NCBI RefSeq assembly: GCF_037975245.1
Contig: NC_092562.1
Span: 21,533,054 to 21,597,053 of the forward strand
DNA: 64,000 bases
Reading direction: 5' to 3'
Origin: Apostichopus japonicus
Lineage: Eukaryota; Echinodermata; Holothuroidea; Aspidochirotida; Stichopodidae
This document shows positions 9,101 to 19,562 of the stretch, piece by piece. A program made the translations under genes and the position numbers. The notes below the pieces were generated by a model. That model was not told the origin of the DNA. It saw only the letters and a list, made by a program, of their open reading frames with translations, and ran no database searches. The number at the start of each line of letters is the position of its first letter. Position 1 is the first letter of the stretch.

Positions 9101-10990
9101 GAATATCAACATGTATGTATGTATGTATTTTAGATCCTCCTGCAAGCAGGAACTCGTGAAGAAGCCTCATTGGCTTATCAACGCGGCAAACTGACCGAAG
9201 TCAGTCTCTTACATTCATATTTAACGTCCATGATTATGAATTGTAAATTGTCAACAACTCTGTAACTGGACGACATACATTAATCTTGGATGACAGAGGT
9301 GTTCTCAATTCAATTCCTCTACAAGTGCTAGAGAAAGAAACATTACACAATCACTATTTCAATATCGAAAAGAAAAAAAATGTGTAAAGTGTATAAAGTT
9401 GTATTACTTTTATTTCTTCTTGTTATTCATAGTGGTAAAATGCATATTTGAGAATGTAGGAATTATTAATTGCCCAGTTCTATAAATAACTATTTTGATT
9501 CCATTTACTACTGCTATGTTGTTTACTCCACATTTTGTTATCAGTGTATGCATAGAAGATATAGATATTTTCTGTAGACCAGGAAGTTAAGGTTTCCAAA
9601 AGGGATGGACACCAGTCATACAAATATTGACATATTAATTACTCCAGTTTTCAAATGGGGTGCTTGACTGACATCAGGGGGAGACGGGGGGGGGCGCAGA
9701 CAATATTTTTTGTTGTTGGGAGACTAAGATGTTATGTTCTCATCCCTGGGGAGTGGTCTAAGGAGAGTGGTAATCTGTCCCCTTTGAGAAATTTTGGTAA
9801 AGGGAGGGTGCTTAGATCTGTGCGAAAAAAGTTGGCTACATTTTGCAATATATGAAAAAACGCTGCAGAAATTTCAGCCGTTCAGGTTGTATTGTAGGCC
9901 TACATGTAGGTCATATATGTTTATGTTCTGAACAGTAGGAAATGTTATTGAATATTCTGTAGGTTTGACAGGGAGTTGGGGGGGGGGGTGGGCTGGTCGT
10001 ACGTCTCAGGCTGAGCTCCCAATGATTGCAAATATCAGCTTACTATCAGATGGAAACATCTGATTTCAGACTTAAAATAAAATTATGAAAATTAATGCAA
10101 ATCGTTCGGAGGCTATATTTTGTGTTACATAGGTAAGAAAAATAACAAAGAGAGAAGGGAAATACCCTTCTAGGAAGGTGAAACTGTTAATTTCTTTCTG
10201 TATTGGTATCTTGTCATAACAAGTAAAGTCAGTTGTTCTCTAAGCTTCGGGGTGTTTATAGTACATCATGTGAAGCGTTCGTATGATTAGGCTATAGTTA
10301 TAATTATTGGCTTGTTTCTGTTTTAATTTCAAAGTCATTTTGAGACAAAAATATTATTCCAGGCTCTTCAGCAGTCTCTGTATATTTCACTTTCGAAAGT
10401 TTGGCAGGTCTGCTCGTTATCAAAGAGAAAATGATAATTGCTTTCCTCGGATGATCCTTTTTTGTTTAAAATTGATGTTATCTTGGTTATTCAACGGCTC
10501 TTTTCATAGTTTCGGGACGCTTACGGCGTGAAGCCTGAATGAACGCAGGGAGATCAAAAAAATCTGTGCTCTACAGTTATGAAAGTATGCAGGATTTTTG
10601 GGTGTTTAATACAAATATGTGCATTTATGGAACAGTTTTGAGATGATAACAACGATGACGTATGACTCATAACTTTAATATTGTATTTCACTGTGTGTGG
10701 TTGTATAAGCTTCTGAAAACATGTGTACATTATTTTACAAATTAAACTTATGTTCAAAATTGTGAGGCCAAAGTCTATTGCAATCGTATCCATACAACAA
10801 ATGCTATAGCCACTTGGAATTGTCACAAACAGATTTGGGAAAGAGAATTTTAGTTTATAGAAGTGATGCTTTAGAATTTGGTAATATTGATCGAAATTAT
10901 GACATGATTTTATTTAATATGTGTCTATATTTGTTTTGTTTCTCTACAGGGGATGGTGACTTTCAGGATGTGTATGATACAGCCAGTTAA
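3020..10990 (+). CDS. FYB: FYB/ADAP-like adaptor protein, 3' six coding exons (5' partial)
   Basis: The joined coding exons are 3020-3174, 4122-4177, 4627-4801, 5596-5764, 6075-6155 and 10950-10990 (stop TAA at 10988). All junctions are GT-AG and all phases match. The product starts with a Pro/Ser-rich stretch, then tyrosine motifs EIYDPIDG and ELYEPLD. A roughly 55-residue E/K/R-rich helix ends in KKKFK, and a helical-SH3 domain follows (FSVICIQGESLDIIRK ... GKWLVKNKLGD-PGYIDS). It ends with GDFGDVYDAV and GDFQDVYDTAS. This order (charged helix running into KKKFK, hSH3 with GESLxII and GKWL, then YD motifs) is that of vertebrate FYB1/FYB2/PRAM1. Those adaptors link Src-family kinases, SLP-76-type proteins and integrin signalling in leukocytes; a similar adaptor role here is inferred. 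Only one hSH3 is visible in this part, against two in FYB1. The N-terminus is missing. Confidence 0.85.
3342..3378 (+). pseudogene. Duplicated end of FYB-like exon A (probably a dead or poison exon)
   Basis: This segment repeats the exon-A end (GDSGEIYDPIDG in its own frame). It is bounded by TTTGGATTTTAG and the strong donor GGG|GTAAGT. It is 37 nt long. Spliced after exon A, which ends in phase 0, it would read TGG TGA and stop at once. It therefore cannot be a normal coding exon, though it could act as a stop-introducing alternative exon. A dead duplicate is the simpler reading. Confidence 0.6.
3395..3617 (+). repeat. Dispersed repeat family 'CAACCTTAGCAC', copy a
   Basis: It shares the blocks ACCTGTCTCC, CACAACCTTAGCAC, GAACTGGTAACCTTTAAA and TTCTCATTCTACCATCCAAA with 6281-6445 (same strand) and 59552-59690 (opposite strand). 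Its absence from the matching place in duplication unit 1 marks it as an insertion. No protein-coding capacity is visible, so it is a MITE- or SINE-sized element of unknown class. Confidence 0.75.
4122..4177 (+). CDS. FYB: FYB-like exon B: ELYEPLD tyrosine motif
   Basis: The acceptor is TTAATTTTCAG and the donor is GG|GTAAGT. It starts in phase 0 and leaves two bases (GG) for the next exon. It encodes DCDELYEPLDIDQAGNAV. YEPL is a second acidic tyrosine motif, spaced like the repeated YD motifs of FYB1. Confidence 0.75.
4627..4801 (+). CDS. FYB: FYB-like exon C: charged E/K/R helix before the hSH3
   Basis: The acceptor is TATTTGACAG and the donor is AAG|GTGAGA. One base completes the split Gly codon; the exon then runs SDAATLEKEREAERKRQEK and on through an almost purely charged helix to KELKKKFK, ending in phase 0. 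A highly charged single helix that ends in KKKFK and runs into the helical SH3 is a hallmark of FYB-family proteins. Confidence 0.85.
4802..5595 (+). other. Intron of the FYB-like gene with a TA microsatellite
   Basis: No exon is visible. A dinucleotide TA run lies at about 5060-5082. Just before it, a roughly 30-bp segment (TTTGAAACCTGATCTGTTGG at about 4981) is imperfectly repeated (TTTGAAACTTGATCTGGTAG at about 5035). Confidence 0.7.
5596..5764 (+). CDS. FYB: FYB-like exon D: body of the helical SH3 domain
   Basis: The acceptor is CTTATTACAG and the donor is GATC|GTAAGT. It starts in phase 0 and leaves one base. It encodes VKGDWTVLGTGTSLQD, then KFSVICIQGESLDIIRK and PPGKWLVKNKLGD. The spacing of GESLxII (strand/diverging-turn region) and GKWLV (the SH3 Trp region) matches FYB1 hSH3-1 (GEQIEIIR ... 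EGKWLGR). This exon gives the clearest family assignment. Confidence 0.88.
6075..6155 (+). CDS. FYB: FYB-like exon E: end of hSH3 (GYIDS) and GDFGDVYDAV
   Basis: The acceptor is CCTCTCTCAG and the donor is TCAG|GTAAGG. The split codon gives Pro, then GYIDSHLVHPTDDGDFGDVYDAV. GYI corresponds to the G-Y-I/V end of SH3 folds; DVYDAV is a FYB-type tyrosine motif. Confidence 0.85.
6281..6445 (+). repeat. Dispersed repeat family 'CAACCTTAGCAC', copy b
   Basis: It carries the same block order as the copy at 3395-3617: GATACCTGTCTCC, CACAACCTTAGCACCATG, GAACTGGTAACCTTTAAACA and TTCTCATTCTACCATCCAAA. It lies in the last intron of the FYB-like gene. Confidence 0.75.
8262..8335 (+). repeat. G-rich duplicated motif (possible G-quadruplex)
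   Basis: The phrase CTCTGGTGAATTGTnGGTTGGGG occurs twice, with runs of four to six G between and after. Four closely spaced G-runs could form a quadruplex on the + strand. This is structural inference only. Confidence 0.5.
8949..9013. repeat. GC-rich short tandem repeat (GGCCTCCCCA unit)
   Basis: About five imperfect copies of a roughly 11-13 bp unit (CTCCCCAGGGC) form a sharp GC-rich island in an AT-rich intron. The sequence is strongly self-complementary (CCTCCCC against GGGGG/GGCC), so it may form hairpins. Confidence 0.75.
9119..9285 (+). repeat. SINE-like element with three consecutive hairpins, copy 1
   Basis: It is nearly identical to 24366-24534. It begins GTATGTATnTTAGATCC and contains three perfect short stem-loops in a row: TCCTGCAAGCAGGA, AAGCCTCATTGGCTT and CTGACCGAAGTCAG. 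A shared 3' part ends CTGGACGACATACA. The spared stems suggest a structured RNA origin. No tRNA A/B boxes are evident, so the class is unknown. Confidence 0.75.
9650..9995 (+). repeat. Dispersed G-rich repeat 'TTTGAGAAATTTTGGTAAA', copy 1
   Basis: It shares the blocks CCCCTTTGAGAAATTTTGGT, GGAGGGTGCTTaGAT, ACATTTTGCAA, a mid-element GTTGYATxxTAGG and a closing G-run with 35140-35400 and 62695-62960, all on the + strand. No open frame is conserved across the copies. Confidence 0.65.
10950..10990 (+). CDS. FYB: FYB-like terminal coding exon F: GDFQDVYDTAS stop
   Basis: The acceptor is TTTCTCTACAG. One leftover base plus GG gives Gly, then DGDFQDVYDTAS and TAA. The motif nearly repeats GDFGDVYDAV of the previous exon. 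That internal similarity and the exact phase support it as the true end despite the 4.8-kb intron. Confidence 0.82.
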
Positions 10991-11444
10991 CTTGTACAGG
11001 AGTGTGGACGAGAGGGTGCACAGCTCTGAAATAATCGCCAGTTTGCCCAAGAAACAGTTCTCCGTAAAAAAAGTGTCTTGTACTGTCCTTCCAAAAGATT
11101 GAGAAATGTTCCTTTGAAGATGTCGATGTAGCTTGACTGCACCCAGCTGATGTAGGAAGGACAGTTTTAATTCATCTGCTGAGAAACTGAGGGGTAAAAA
11201 TGAAGTAAAAAAACCCAGAAAAACCAGTATGCCCATACTGAATTTAATAGGGAGACTTCAACGATAAGAGTCCAATGTTTACTATCTGCTAGTACACTGC
11301 TAACTGTAATAATGCAATATCTTATGTTTGAAGGAAACGTTTACATTCTCTACCAGATGGGAAGGTGACTGCATTATGCCCAGTCTTGCAACAAGTTATT
11401 CCATTTTGTGGTTGGGAACCTTAAAGCTGTGTGGTCAGTTTGAG
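10991..11444 (+). other. Probable 3' UTR of the FYB-like gene
   Basis: This is non-coding sequence after the stop. No AATAAA is seen before the minisatellite begins. The first good AATAAA downstream is at 14672, so the 3' UTR may run through the minisatellite, or a variant signal may be used closer to the stop. Confidence 0.45.
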
Positions 11445-14052
11445 GGAAATTGGAAGGTAAACAGCAGTCTATTGTTACCATCTGATGTTATCATTGAGCA
11501 GTATATCGTGTTTGGCAGGGACTGCAAGAATGACAGCAGTCTATTGTTCTATCTGATGTTACCATTGAGCAGTATCCCGTGTTTGATGGAGACTGGAAGG
11601 TAAACAGCAGTCTATTGTTACCATCTGATGTTATCATTGAGCAGTATATCGTGTTTGGCAGGGACCGCAAGAATGACAGCAGTCTATTGTTCTATCTGAT
11701 GTTACCATTGAGCAGTATCCCGTGTTTGATGGAGACTGGAAGGTAAACAACAGTCTATTGTTACCATCTGATGTTATCATTGAGCAGTATATCGTGTTTG
11801 GCAGGGACTGCAAGAATGACAGCAGTCTATTGTTCTATCTGATGTTACCATTGAGCAGTATCCCGTGTTTGATGGAGACTGGAAGGTAAACAGCAGTCTA
11901 TTGTTACCATCTGATGTTATCATTGAGCAGTATATCGTGTTTGGCAGGGACCGCAAGAATGACAGCAGTCTATTGTTCTATCTGATGTTACCATTGAGCA
12001 GTATATCGTGTTTGGCAGAGACTGGAAGATAAACAGCAGTCTATTGTTACCATCTAATGTTACCATTGAGCAGTATACCGTGTTTGGCAGAGACTGGAAG
12101 ATAAACAGCAGTCTATTGTTTCCATCTGATGTTACCATTGAGCAGTATATCGTGTTTGGCAGGGACTGCAAGAATGACAGCAGTCTATTGTTCTATCTGA
12201 TGTTATCATTGAGCAGTATACCGTGTTTGGCAGGGACTGCAAGAATGACAGCAAGTCTATTGTTTCCATCTGATGTTACCATTGAGCAGTATATCGTGTT
12301 TGATGGAGACTGGAAGGTAAACAGCAGTCTATTGTTCTATCTGATGTTACCATTGAGCAGTATACCGTGTTTGGCAGAGACTGGAAGATAAACAGCAGTC
12401 TATTGTTACCATCTGATGTTATCATTGAGCAGTATATCGTGTTTGATGGAGACTGGAAGAATGACAGCAGTCTATTGTTTCTATCTGATGTTACCATTGA
12501 GCAGTATACCGTGTTTGGCAGAGACTGGAAGATAAACAGCAGTCTATTGTTTCCATCTGATGTTACCATTGAGCAGTATATCGTGTTTGGCAGGGACTGC
12601 AAGAATGACAGCAGTCTATTGTTCTATCTGATGTTATCATTGAGCAGTATACCGTGTTTGGCAGGGACTGCAAGAATGACAGCAAGTCTATTGTTTCCAT
12701 CTGATGTTACCATTGAGCAGTATATCGTGTTTGGCAGGGACTGCAAGAATGACAGCAGTCTATTGTTTCCATCTGATGTTACCATTGAGCAGTATACCGT
12801 GTTTGGCAGAGACTGCAAGAATGACAGCAGTCTATTGTTTCCATCTGATGTTATCATTGAGCAGTATATCGTGTTTGGCAGGGACTGCAAGAATGACAGC
12901 AGTCTATTGTTCTATCTGATGTTATCATTGAGCAGTATACCGTGTTTGGCAGGGACTGCAAGAATGACAGCAAGTCTATTGTTTCCATCTGATGTTACCA
13001 TTGAGCAGTATATTGTGTTTGGCAGGGACTGCAAGAATGACAGCAGTCTATTGTTTCCATCTGATGTTACCATTGAGCAGTATATCGTGTTTTGCAGGGA
13101 CTGGAAGATAAACAGCAGTCTATTGTTTCCATCTAATGTTACCATTGAGCAGTATATCGTGTTTGATGGAGACTGGAAGGTAAACAGCAGTCTATTGTTC
13201 TATCTGATGTTATCATTGAGCAGTATACCGTGTTTGGCAGAGACTGGAAGGTAAACAGCAGTCTATTGTTTCCATCTAATGTTACCATTGAGCAGTATAT
13301 CGTGTTTGATGGAGACTGGAAGGTAAACAGCAGTCTATTGTTCTATCTGATGTTATCATTGAGCAGTATACCATGTTTGGCAGAGACTGGAAGATAAACA
13401 GCAGTCTATTGTTTCCATCTAATGTTACCATTGAGCAGTATATCGTGTTTGATGGAGACTGGAAGGTAAACAGCAGTCTATTGTTCTATCTGATGTTATC
13501 ATTGAGCAGTATACCATGTTTGGCAGAGACTGGAAGAATGACAGCAGTCTATTGTTTCTATCTGATGTTACCATTGAGCAGTATATCGTGTTTGGCAGGG
13601 ACTGGAAGAATGACAGCAGTCTATTGTTTCTATCTGATGTTACCATTGAGCAGTATATCGTGTTTTGCAGGGACTGGAAGAATGACAGCAGTCTATTGTT
13701 TCTATCTGATGTTACCATTGAGCAGTATATCGTGTTTTGCAGGGACTGGAAGAATGACAGCAGTCTATTGTTTCTATCTGATGTTACCATTGAGCAGTAT
13801 ATCGTGTTTGGCAGAGACTGGAAGAATGACAGCAGTCTATTGTTTCTATCTGATGTTACCATTGAGCAGTATATCGTGTTTGGCAGAGACTGGAAGAATG
13901 ACAGCAGTCTATTGTTTCTATCTGATGTTACCATTGAGCAGTATATCGTGTTTTGCAGGGACTGCAAGAATGACAGCAGTCTATTGTTTCCATCTGATGT
14001 TACCATTGAGCAGTATACCGTGTTTGATGGAGACTGCAAGAATGACAGCATC
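11445..14052. repeat. Minisatellite, about 36 units of 71-73 bp
   Basis: The unit runs CAGTCTATTGTT (T)CCATCTGATGTTACC ATTGAGCAGTATATCGTG TTTGGCAGGGACTGCAAG AATGACAG. Spacing between successive TCTATTG starts is 71 or 72 bp. The first four repeats form 143-bp dimers (a GGTAAAC-type unit alternating with a GAATGAC-type unit). Later stretches repeat as larger blocks, for example 12122, 12553 and 12841, which are 6 and 4 units apart. 72 is divisible by three and the unit lacks stops in several frames, so long artificial open frames occur on both strands, the longest at 12367-13254 (+) and 13425-14165 (-). Confidence 0.95.
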
Positions 14053-14671
14053 TTGTGTTTCATTCTGTGATAGTGCTTCACCGTTAAAGCAACACTGCAG
14101 TTTCTTTCCATCTTACGCTGGAGTATAGTCTCATCTAGCAATTTTCTGACTTGAGTTCTAGTCACAAACTGGTTTTACTATGTTTATTTATCTCTCTATT
14201 GAAATCCTCAGTTACGGTGAGCTCATTTTCATTTTTTCATGAATGATGTTGAGTTCTATCAAGACTGTCGTTACTACACTTTTACTTTCCCAGCATAATA
14301 TCTTTTATTAGGTACTTCTGAGTATTGCTTTGTCCGGTTGAATGACTTAAATTGCCCGACCGACCGGGACTCCTGAAGTATCGTAAAGTTTCATTCTTAC
14401 TTTCATGTGAAAGGTAAGAGTATAAGTCATAAAATGTCACCATGTTTTTGTCAATGATTTTGTTTTGCTCCTGCCATTCCATGTTCACTGAGGAATGAAA
14501 ACTCATATTTTTGTGCTATGTTTTCAAACATGTTGCACAATATGTAACATGTAGTTATGCTTAGAGTGTAACACCTTTAACATTGACGTTACTGCCAGTA
14601 CAAGTTGTGTACATTTAACATCAGTGTTTCAAAAGGTTAATTCCATTGTTTCGAGATTATGCCAGATGAGG

Positions 14672-14677
14672 AATAAA
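14672..14677 (+). terminator. FYB: Candidate polyadenylation signal AATAAA downstream of the FYB-like gene
   Basis: This is the first canonical AATAAA after the minisatellite on the + strand. If used, the whole minisatellite would be transcribed in a 3.7-kb 3' UTR. Only the hexamer supports it. Confidence 0.25.
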
Positions 14678-17600
14678 ACTGGGTACAATCTAAAGATTGG
14701 CTTCTGCTTTGAAACTATTAGCTATGTTTAGATGCCTAAGGACATCCCACTTAGCCTGGAATATTAAGAGACTTAGAATGTAGTATTAATGACTCACCTT
14801 ATAAGTATTACTTGATGGTAAAATGTCAGTTTTATCAGCTGGTATTACTGAATGGTTTACTTTCTGCATGTCAGTTAGTATTTATTTGCATAGAATGTTT
14901 ATGATTGCCTGTTGAGAGGTCCTTTATAATACCTACCGTGTCCACTTCCCCACGGTCAGGTTTTTGTCCAAGAAGGTAATTTAATAGGGATTTTGGTAAT
15001 TTTGCAGTAACTTTGAGTCCAAAAACATCAAAACATACAAATGTGTATCTCTGTTAGGACTGAAATCCTTGAAAATATAGCTTCAAAATAAAAATCAGCC
15101 CAGTAATTGAGACTTGGGAGGAGATTAAGGTGGTGGGGAGGGGTGCAGTTTGCTTAAACTGAATGGGGGTATCTGGATGGTTAGGGAATCTGAGTTGGAG
15201 AAATGTTGTGGATAGGCCAAGCAAAATAGAGGTACTTGATATGTTAGGATGGATAACTATAACACTGAAAGTTGATGTAACCTTGGCAACTGATATGAGG
15301 CAATTTAGTGTGACTGCCAACAGTATGTGGATAAGGTGGTGTCAGGGAGGCCCTGTAATGAGGGGCTGGAGAGGTAGTGACCTGCTGTGATGGTACAATG
15401 TGACGTCTAATAGAGAATCGGGGAATGATAGTTGTAATAAAATGTTGAGATGGGGTTTAATACTGGGAATTTACTCTCTAATTCAAACACGATAGGATTA
15501 CATGGAAACATGGAAGACTCGTCCATCAGATTGTTATGGTGCAGTTGCCATGGTGACATGCAATTTTGTTTTTTACTAAAATTTTATGAAAACGGCAATA
15601 AGTATCTGAGCAGTTGATTTCTTTTGTTTTCCATTGAAGAAGAGACAATCATCGATAAGCAACTCAAATCAGGCCCTGAAAATAATGGATGAGGAGGAAT
15701 GGCTAGATAATTGTAAATAAAACAGGGATTTATTTATGGCAATATGCAAATATATGTAACTAACATTGGTTTATGTATCATTTTAGTACTCAGAGAAGGA
15801 ACGTATTATTGATAACCTAATCAAAATGAACAAAATATATTAAGTATTAAACAAAGAGAAAAGTAACAGAGTTGATCAATAGCTATAAACTTGCATTTAT
15901 CATTTATAAATAAAGCTGGCTCTTGCAAGAGGCTCTTGGAGGATGGGATGGGGAGGAGGGCCGGGGAGTAGGGATGGGGAGGAGGGATGGGGTGAATGAG
16001 GGGAAGAGGAATGGGTACTGCCTTACTAATCCTCCCTGAGGTCACCGACAAGACTGGTGATATCTTAACATTCAGATAATTATTATCATAAAGTGTGAAA
16101 GTCATTGCATCACAGATGAAGACTGTTTGTATAATCTTACAATTTATTTCTCATATATTATTAAGACTGATGATGAAGGGTTTCCTGAAAAGTAGAAAAG
16201 TTTACAGAGAAAACAAGAAAAGAAAACAGCTGTCAGCCCACTGTAATATCTACTGCCAAAAAAAAAAAAATGAGAAAAAAAAACAGGTAAAGTCTTTCAT
16301 GCGAATCTTAGCAGGATCTTACGAGAACGGAGGACAAAGGTAAATAGATTGAAATAATAGATACGTTCGTTGGAAGGCTTGAACAATAAACAGTGTCAAA
16401 TTAGACATACTCTCTTTAATAAAGCCAACGTTTGTTCTAATTAACTCCTAATTGTTCTAACTGCCGACCTGTCTACGTAAACATTGCCTCAACTTTCTGT
16501 TCTCTCTGAAGCAGATCCTGCTACGATTGAAAACATTAAGGCCCTCTTCTGTGAAAAGACATATTTTGAAAAGTGGCATTAAAATTGGTTAAACAAGAAA
16601 AGTGGAGTTTGTCTGGCTTGGGATATAGGTTGCAATATACAAGTTGTAATATTTTGGAAAATGCTTTATAGCAAAATGTAAGTTATTAAACATATAGACA
16701 ATGTATAGAGATCCAAAAATCAAAATGAGTAAATCTACTAGTAGTACATTTTGAAAATAGTTTAGAAATCTATGTTTTTAAATGCAGCTGAGATGTTATA
16801 AAGGGTAGCAATTTCTAGCTGAAAGACTACTTTTCATTCTCAGTGTCACAGATTTTTTGGAATAATTTTCTTGAGCAGGAACGTATGGGTTGGGGGGAAG
16901 GGAAAAGCTATCTTTGAAGAAATTGAATGTAATTCTTACCTTGTGAATGAAAAATGGCAAGTTTGAAAAACATTTATTCAACTTTTATGGTGTTCATGCT
17001 CACAGCTTCAAAATGGTTTTAGAAATATTGAGAGGAAAACAGTGTAATATTACAAACTCTTGGATAGACTGACTAGCTTAACTGACCAACCAACTTAATA
17101 AATTAAGAAAATTTTGTCAATTTTCAAAGTAAGCTTTCCTATGAGACTATACTTGTATAATAATTTGTATGCAAAAAAAAAGAAAAGAAATTTAGTTAAC
17201 TCTTTTTAGGTGCCTTACTTTGATCAGCTGAATTGATTTAAATACTCAGCAAGCTTTATTAAGGTTGCAGAAATTTGTGACAACAGCATCTTTTACAAAA
17301 ACTTTGCTTCTTCAATGAACAGTCTTTAACAAGACAATAATATTACTTGAAGTCTTACAAACACTGCTCTCGTCACATTCTAACTTATAGTTTCATCCGC
17401 CCTGTTGAAGGAACAATAAATTACTTAAGTTTACTTGAGTTATTAATTGGAGGAGTCATGTCAAAATCAATTTGTGCCTAGAGATTGTAAACTCAAATTT
17501 TCACTTGCTTAGTATTGCATCAAGTTTTGTATAATTATTAGATACTGCTATTCTTTGATTACAATTTCCAAAACTTAATAATATTCCAAGGCACAATAGG

Positions 17601-17764
17601 AAATGGAAGGAGTGATGCTAATTTATCTTAAAATTTATGTGACAGATCTCAGAATGAATAAAATGTCAATTACACTCAATCAATCAATCGATTTTGATTC
17701 ATTAGTCTTTAGCCAAACCCTGGAATTATGAAGGGCTGTGGTGTACCATATAATCTTCTGCTAA

Positions 17765-18190
17765 GATTGGAATTGATTAGAAAGCAATTTTGAAAACCAA
17801 AACTGATCTATTTCATGGTTTGTTGTCATTAAAGCTATTAAACAGAATCCATTCATTGTCTGACAGTGTGACACATTGTATGAAAGATAATAATAAATAT
17901 GTTACACAGCTTGTTAATCCCTAGATATGAAAGCAATTTTTGAAACATGTCAAATTATCTATTTCATGATTTGTTCTCATTTTGAAGCTATGCTAAACAG
18001 AATCCGTGCAGCTTGGGTAAGGTGAACTGCCATAAAATTGGTTCATGTTTGGCTAATTATTAGCTCGTTAGCTAACAGTTAACGAGTTATTACAGTGGCT
18101 GACAGTGTGACACTTGTATGAAGGAGAAAAATATTATACACTGTCGGTTGAAAACCCCATCACAATATCCTATTCCTAACTCTAGATATC
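17765..18190. repeat. Diverged tandem duplication with an internal insertion
   Basis: Blocks GAAAGCAATTTTTGAAA, CTATTTCATGnTTTGTT, TAAACAGAATCC, GACAGTGTGACAC and TTGTATGAA occur in the same order in two units (about 17765-17925 and 17926-18190). The second unit carries about 85 extra bases (18015-18100), including the inverted repeat CTCGTTA/TAACGAG. Confidence 0.7.
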
Positions 18191-19187
18191 AGGCATGAGC
18201 ATTTTCCGCGAATTCGCGGAATATCCGTGATTTCTTTGCTACCTCGGGGACAAAAACTATTATCCTAACACACTGTAGCATACGAAAACTGGAGCCTATA
18301 CCGCAATTTTTGCAAAGTTCCATGATTGTTTTTTTACCCCAGGTTCGTCCCACAGATATGGTGCTATTGAATTTGTAAAAGCTGTCCTTCCTAGGGTTAA
18401 CCCTGTTCATAACTCCCAAGTGGAGGAGGGGGGGGGGGGAGTGGATCATCGAAGTACATGGTCTGTCATAGAATCATGGTTCATGATCTCAAGGAAAGCT
18501 GTAATCAGGACCTATTTCTATCGATGAGCATTATTGGATATTTTCTTATAACGTAAACAATAAGAGAAAAATCTTCTTTTAAATGTTAATGTTTATATGA
18601 ATTAGCTACAGCTATCAGATAGCAATGACAATATTTAGTATAATGATAAAATACTCTTGTTTTTGTTTTATGCCTTTACAAAGCAACTTTTCAATTGTTT
18701 GGTATATATGTATTTTTATTTTTTTTTAATTCATATGCAATGCCTGCCTTTATATAAATATAAATATATATATTATGTTTTTTAAAGTCAAATATAAAAA
18801 CAAAAAATTTTAAGATTGATAAATCAAGGGTTTGTAAATTTTTTTTTACTTTGTCCGATGTTGTACCCATTTGGACTGCAAGAAAGCAGGAACGATATAT
18901 GTCGATGAATTTAAGAATAGCGACCGAAAAAATTGGTAAAAAATCAAAATGAAGCTTGTAAATGTTTTTCATTTTTTTTATGATTAAATCAATAACATTT
19001 GGTTTAGATTCTTCTTCATTGTAGTCTTCATGAGAACAATATTCTTAATAAATGGTACTATTGACTATGAAATATATGTGAACATATAGCAATAAAGTCT
19101 ACACTATCCGTGTTATCCTTTTCATTCCTCGGCGATGGTGTCGTGTGCGTGCGTGCGCCTCTTACTGGAGGAATTAATTAGAGAAAC

Positions 19188-19260
19188 ATAGATTGGAATT
19201 GAACCTGGGATCTTTAGTTGCAAAACAGTTTTCTTGACCACTAGACCATTTAGTAAGACA
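19188..19260 (-). repeat. tRNA-like unit 1 (tRNA pseudogene or SINE head)
   Basis: On the minus strand it reads ATGGTCTAGTGGTCAAGA, an A-box-like D arm. About 30 bases later comes CCCAGGTTCAATTCC, a B-box-like T arm (consensus GGTTCRANTCC). The acceptor and anticodon stems do not pair well, so a functional tRNA is unlikely. The internal promoter boxes could still recruit RNA polymerase III. Confidence 0.5.
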
Positions 19261-19419
19261 CTACTGTAGGTTGTTACTTTTTCTTATATTAAAAGATCCG
19301 GTTGTTTGGACTTTGACATATTGTAAAACATTTTCTCCACTGATCCTTGACAGGGAGGCCCGCTCAGGAACCTTGTCAGATAGAGGGGTGTCCTCGAGGT
19401 CCTTGGGCGGCGGTGATCA

Positions 19420-19495
19420 CTCACCCCAGGACTTGAACTCAGCTGATCATGTCCAATTGCTCACAGCTCTATCCATTACACCATTTTGGTCCCCA
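19420..19495 (-). repeat. tRNA-like unit 2 (tRNA pseudogene or SINE head)
   Basis: On the minus strand it reads AATGGTGTAATGGATAGAGC (A box) and, downstream, GCTGAGTTCAAGTCCTGG (B box). The spacing is tRNA-like, but the anticodon arm is unclear. Confidence 0.5.
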
Positions 19496-19562
19496 TTGGA
19501 TAAACTTTTGTTTCTTACCTTTAAACTTCCACTTTCTCCAATGAATAGAAAATTAAAAGGCT

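Larger units (their letters stand above)
6156..10949 (+). other. Last intron of the FYB-like gene (about 4.8 kb)
   Basis: No coding exon was recognised. It holds a dispersed repeat at 6281-6445, G-rich stretches near 7674-7692 and 8268-8330, a GC-rich short-period repeat at 8949-9013, a SINE-like element at 9119-9285 and a dispersed G-rich repeat at 9650-9995. The rest is ordinary AT-rich intron. Confidence 0.65.
14053..19185. other. Intergenic region without recognised genes, first part
   Basis: This is AT-rich sequence between the convergent gene ends. It includes a candidate poly(A) signal at 14672, poly-A runs near 16258 and 17175, a diverged direct duplication at 17765-18190 and a G-run near 18429. 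Open frames are short and show no family signature. Confidence 0.6.

Noticed and set aside
12367-14165. Long open frames (up to 295 codons) on both strands
   Set aside because: They follow the 72-bp minisatellite exactly and exist because the period is a multiple of three. There is no start context, domain or splice evidence.
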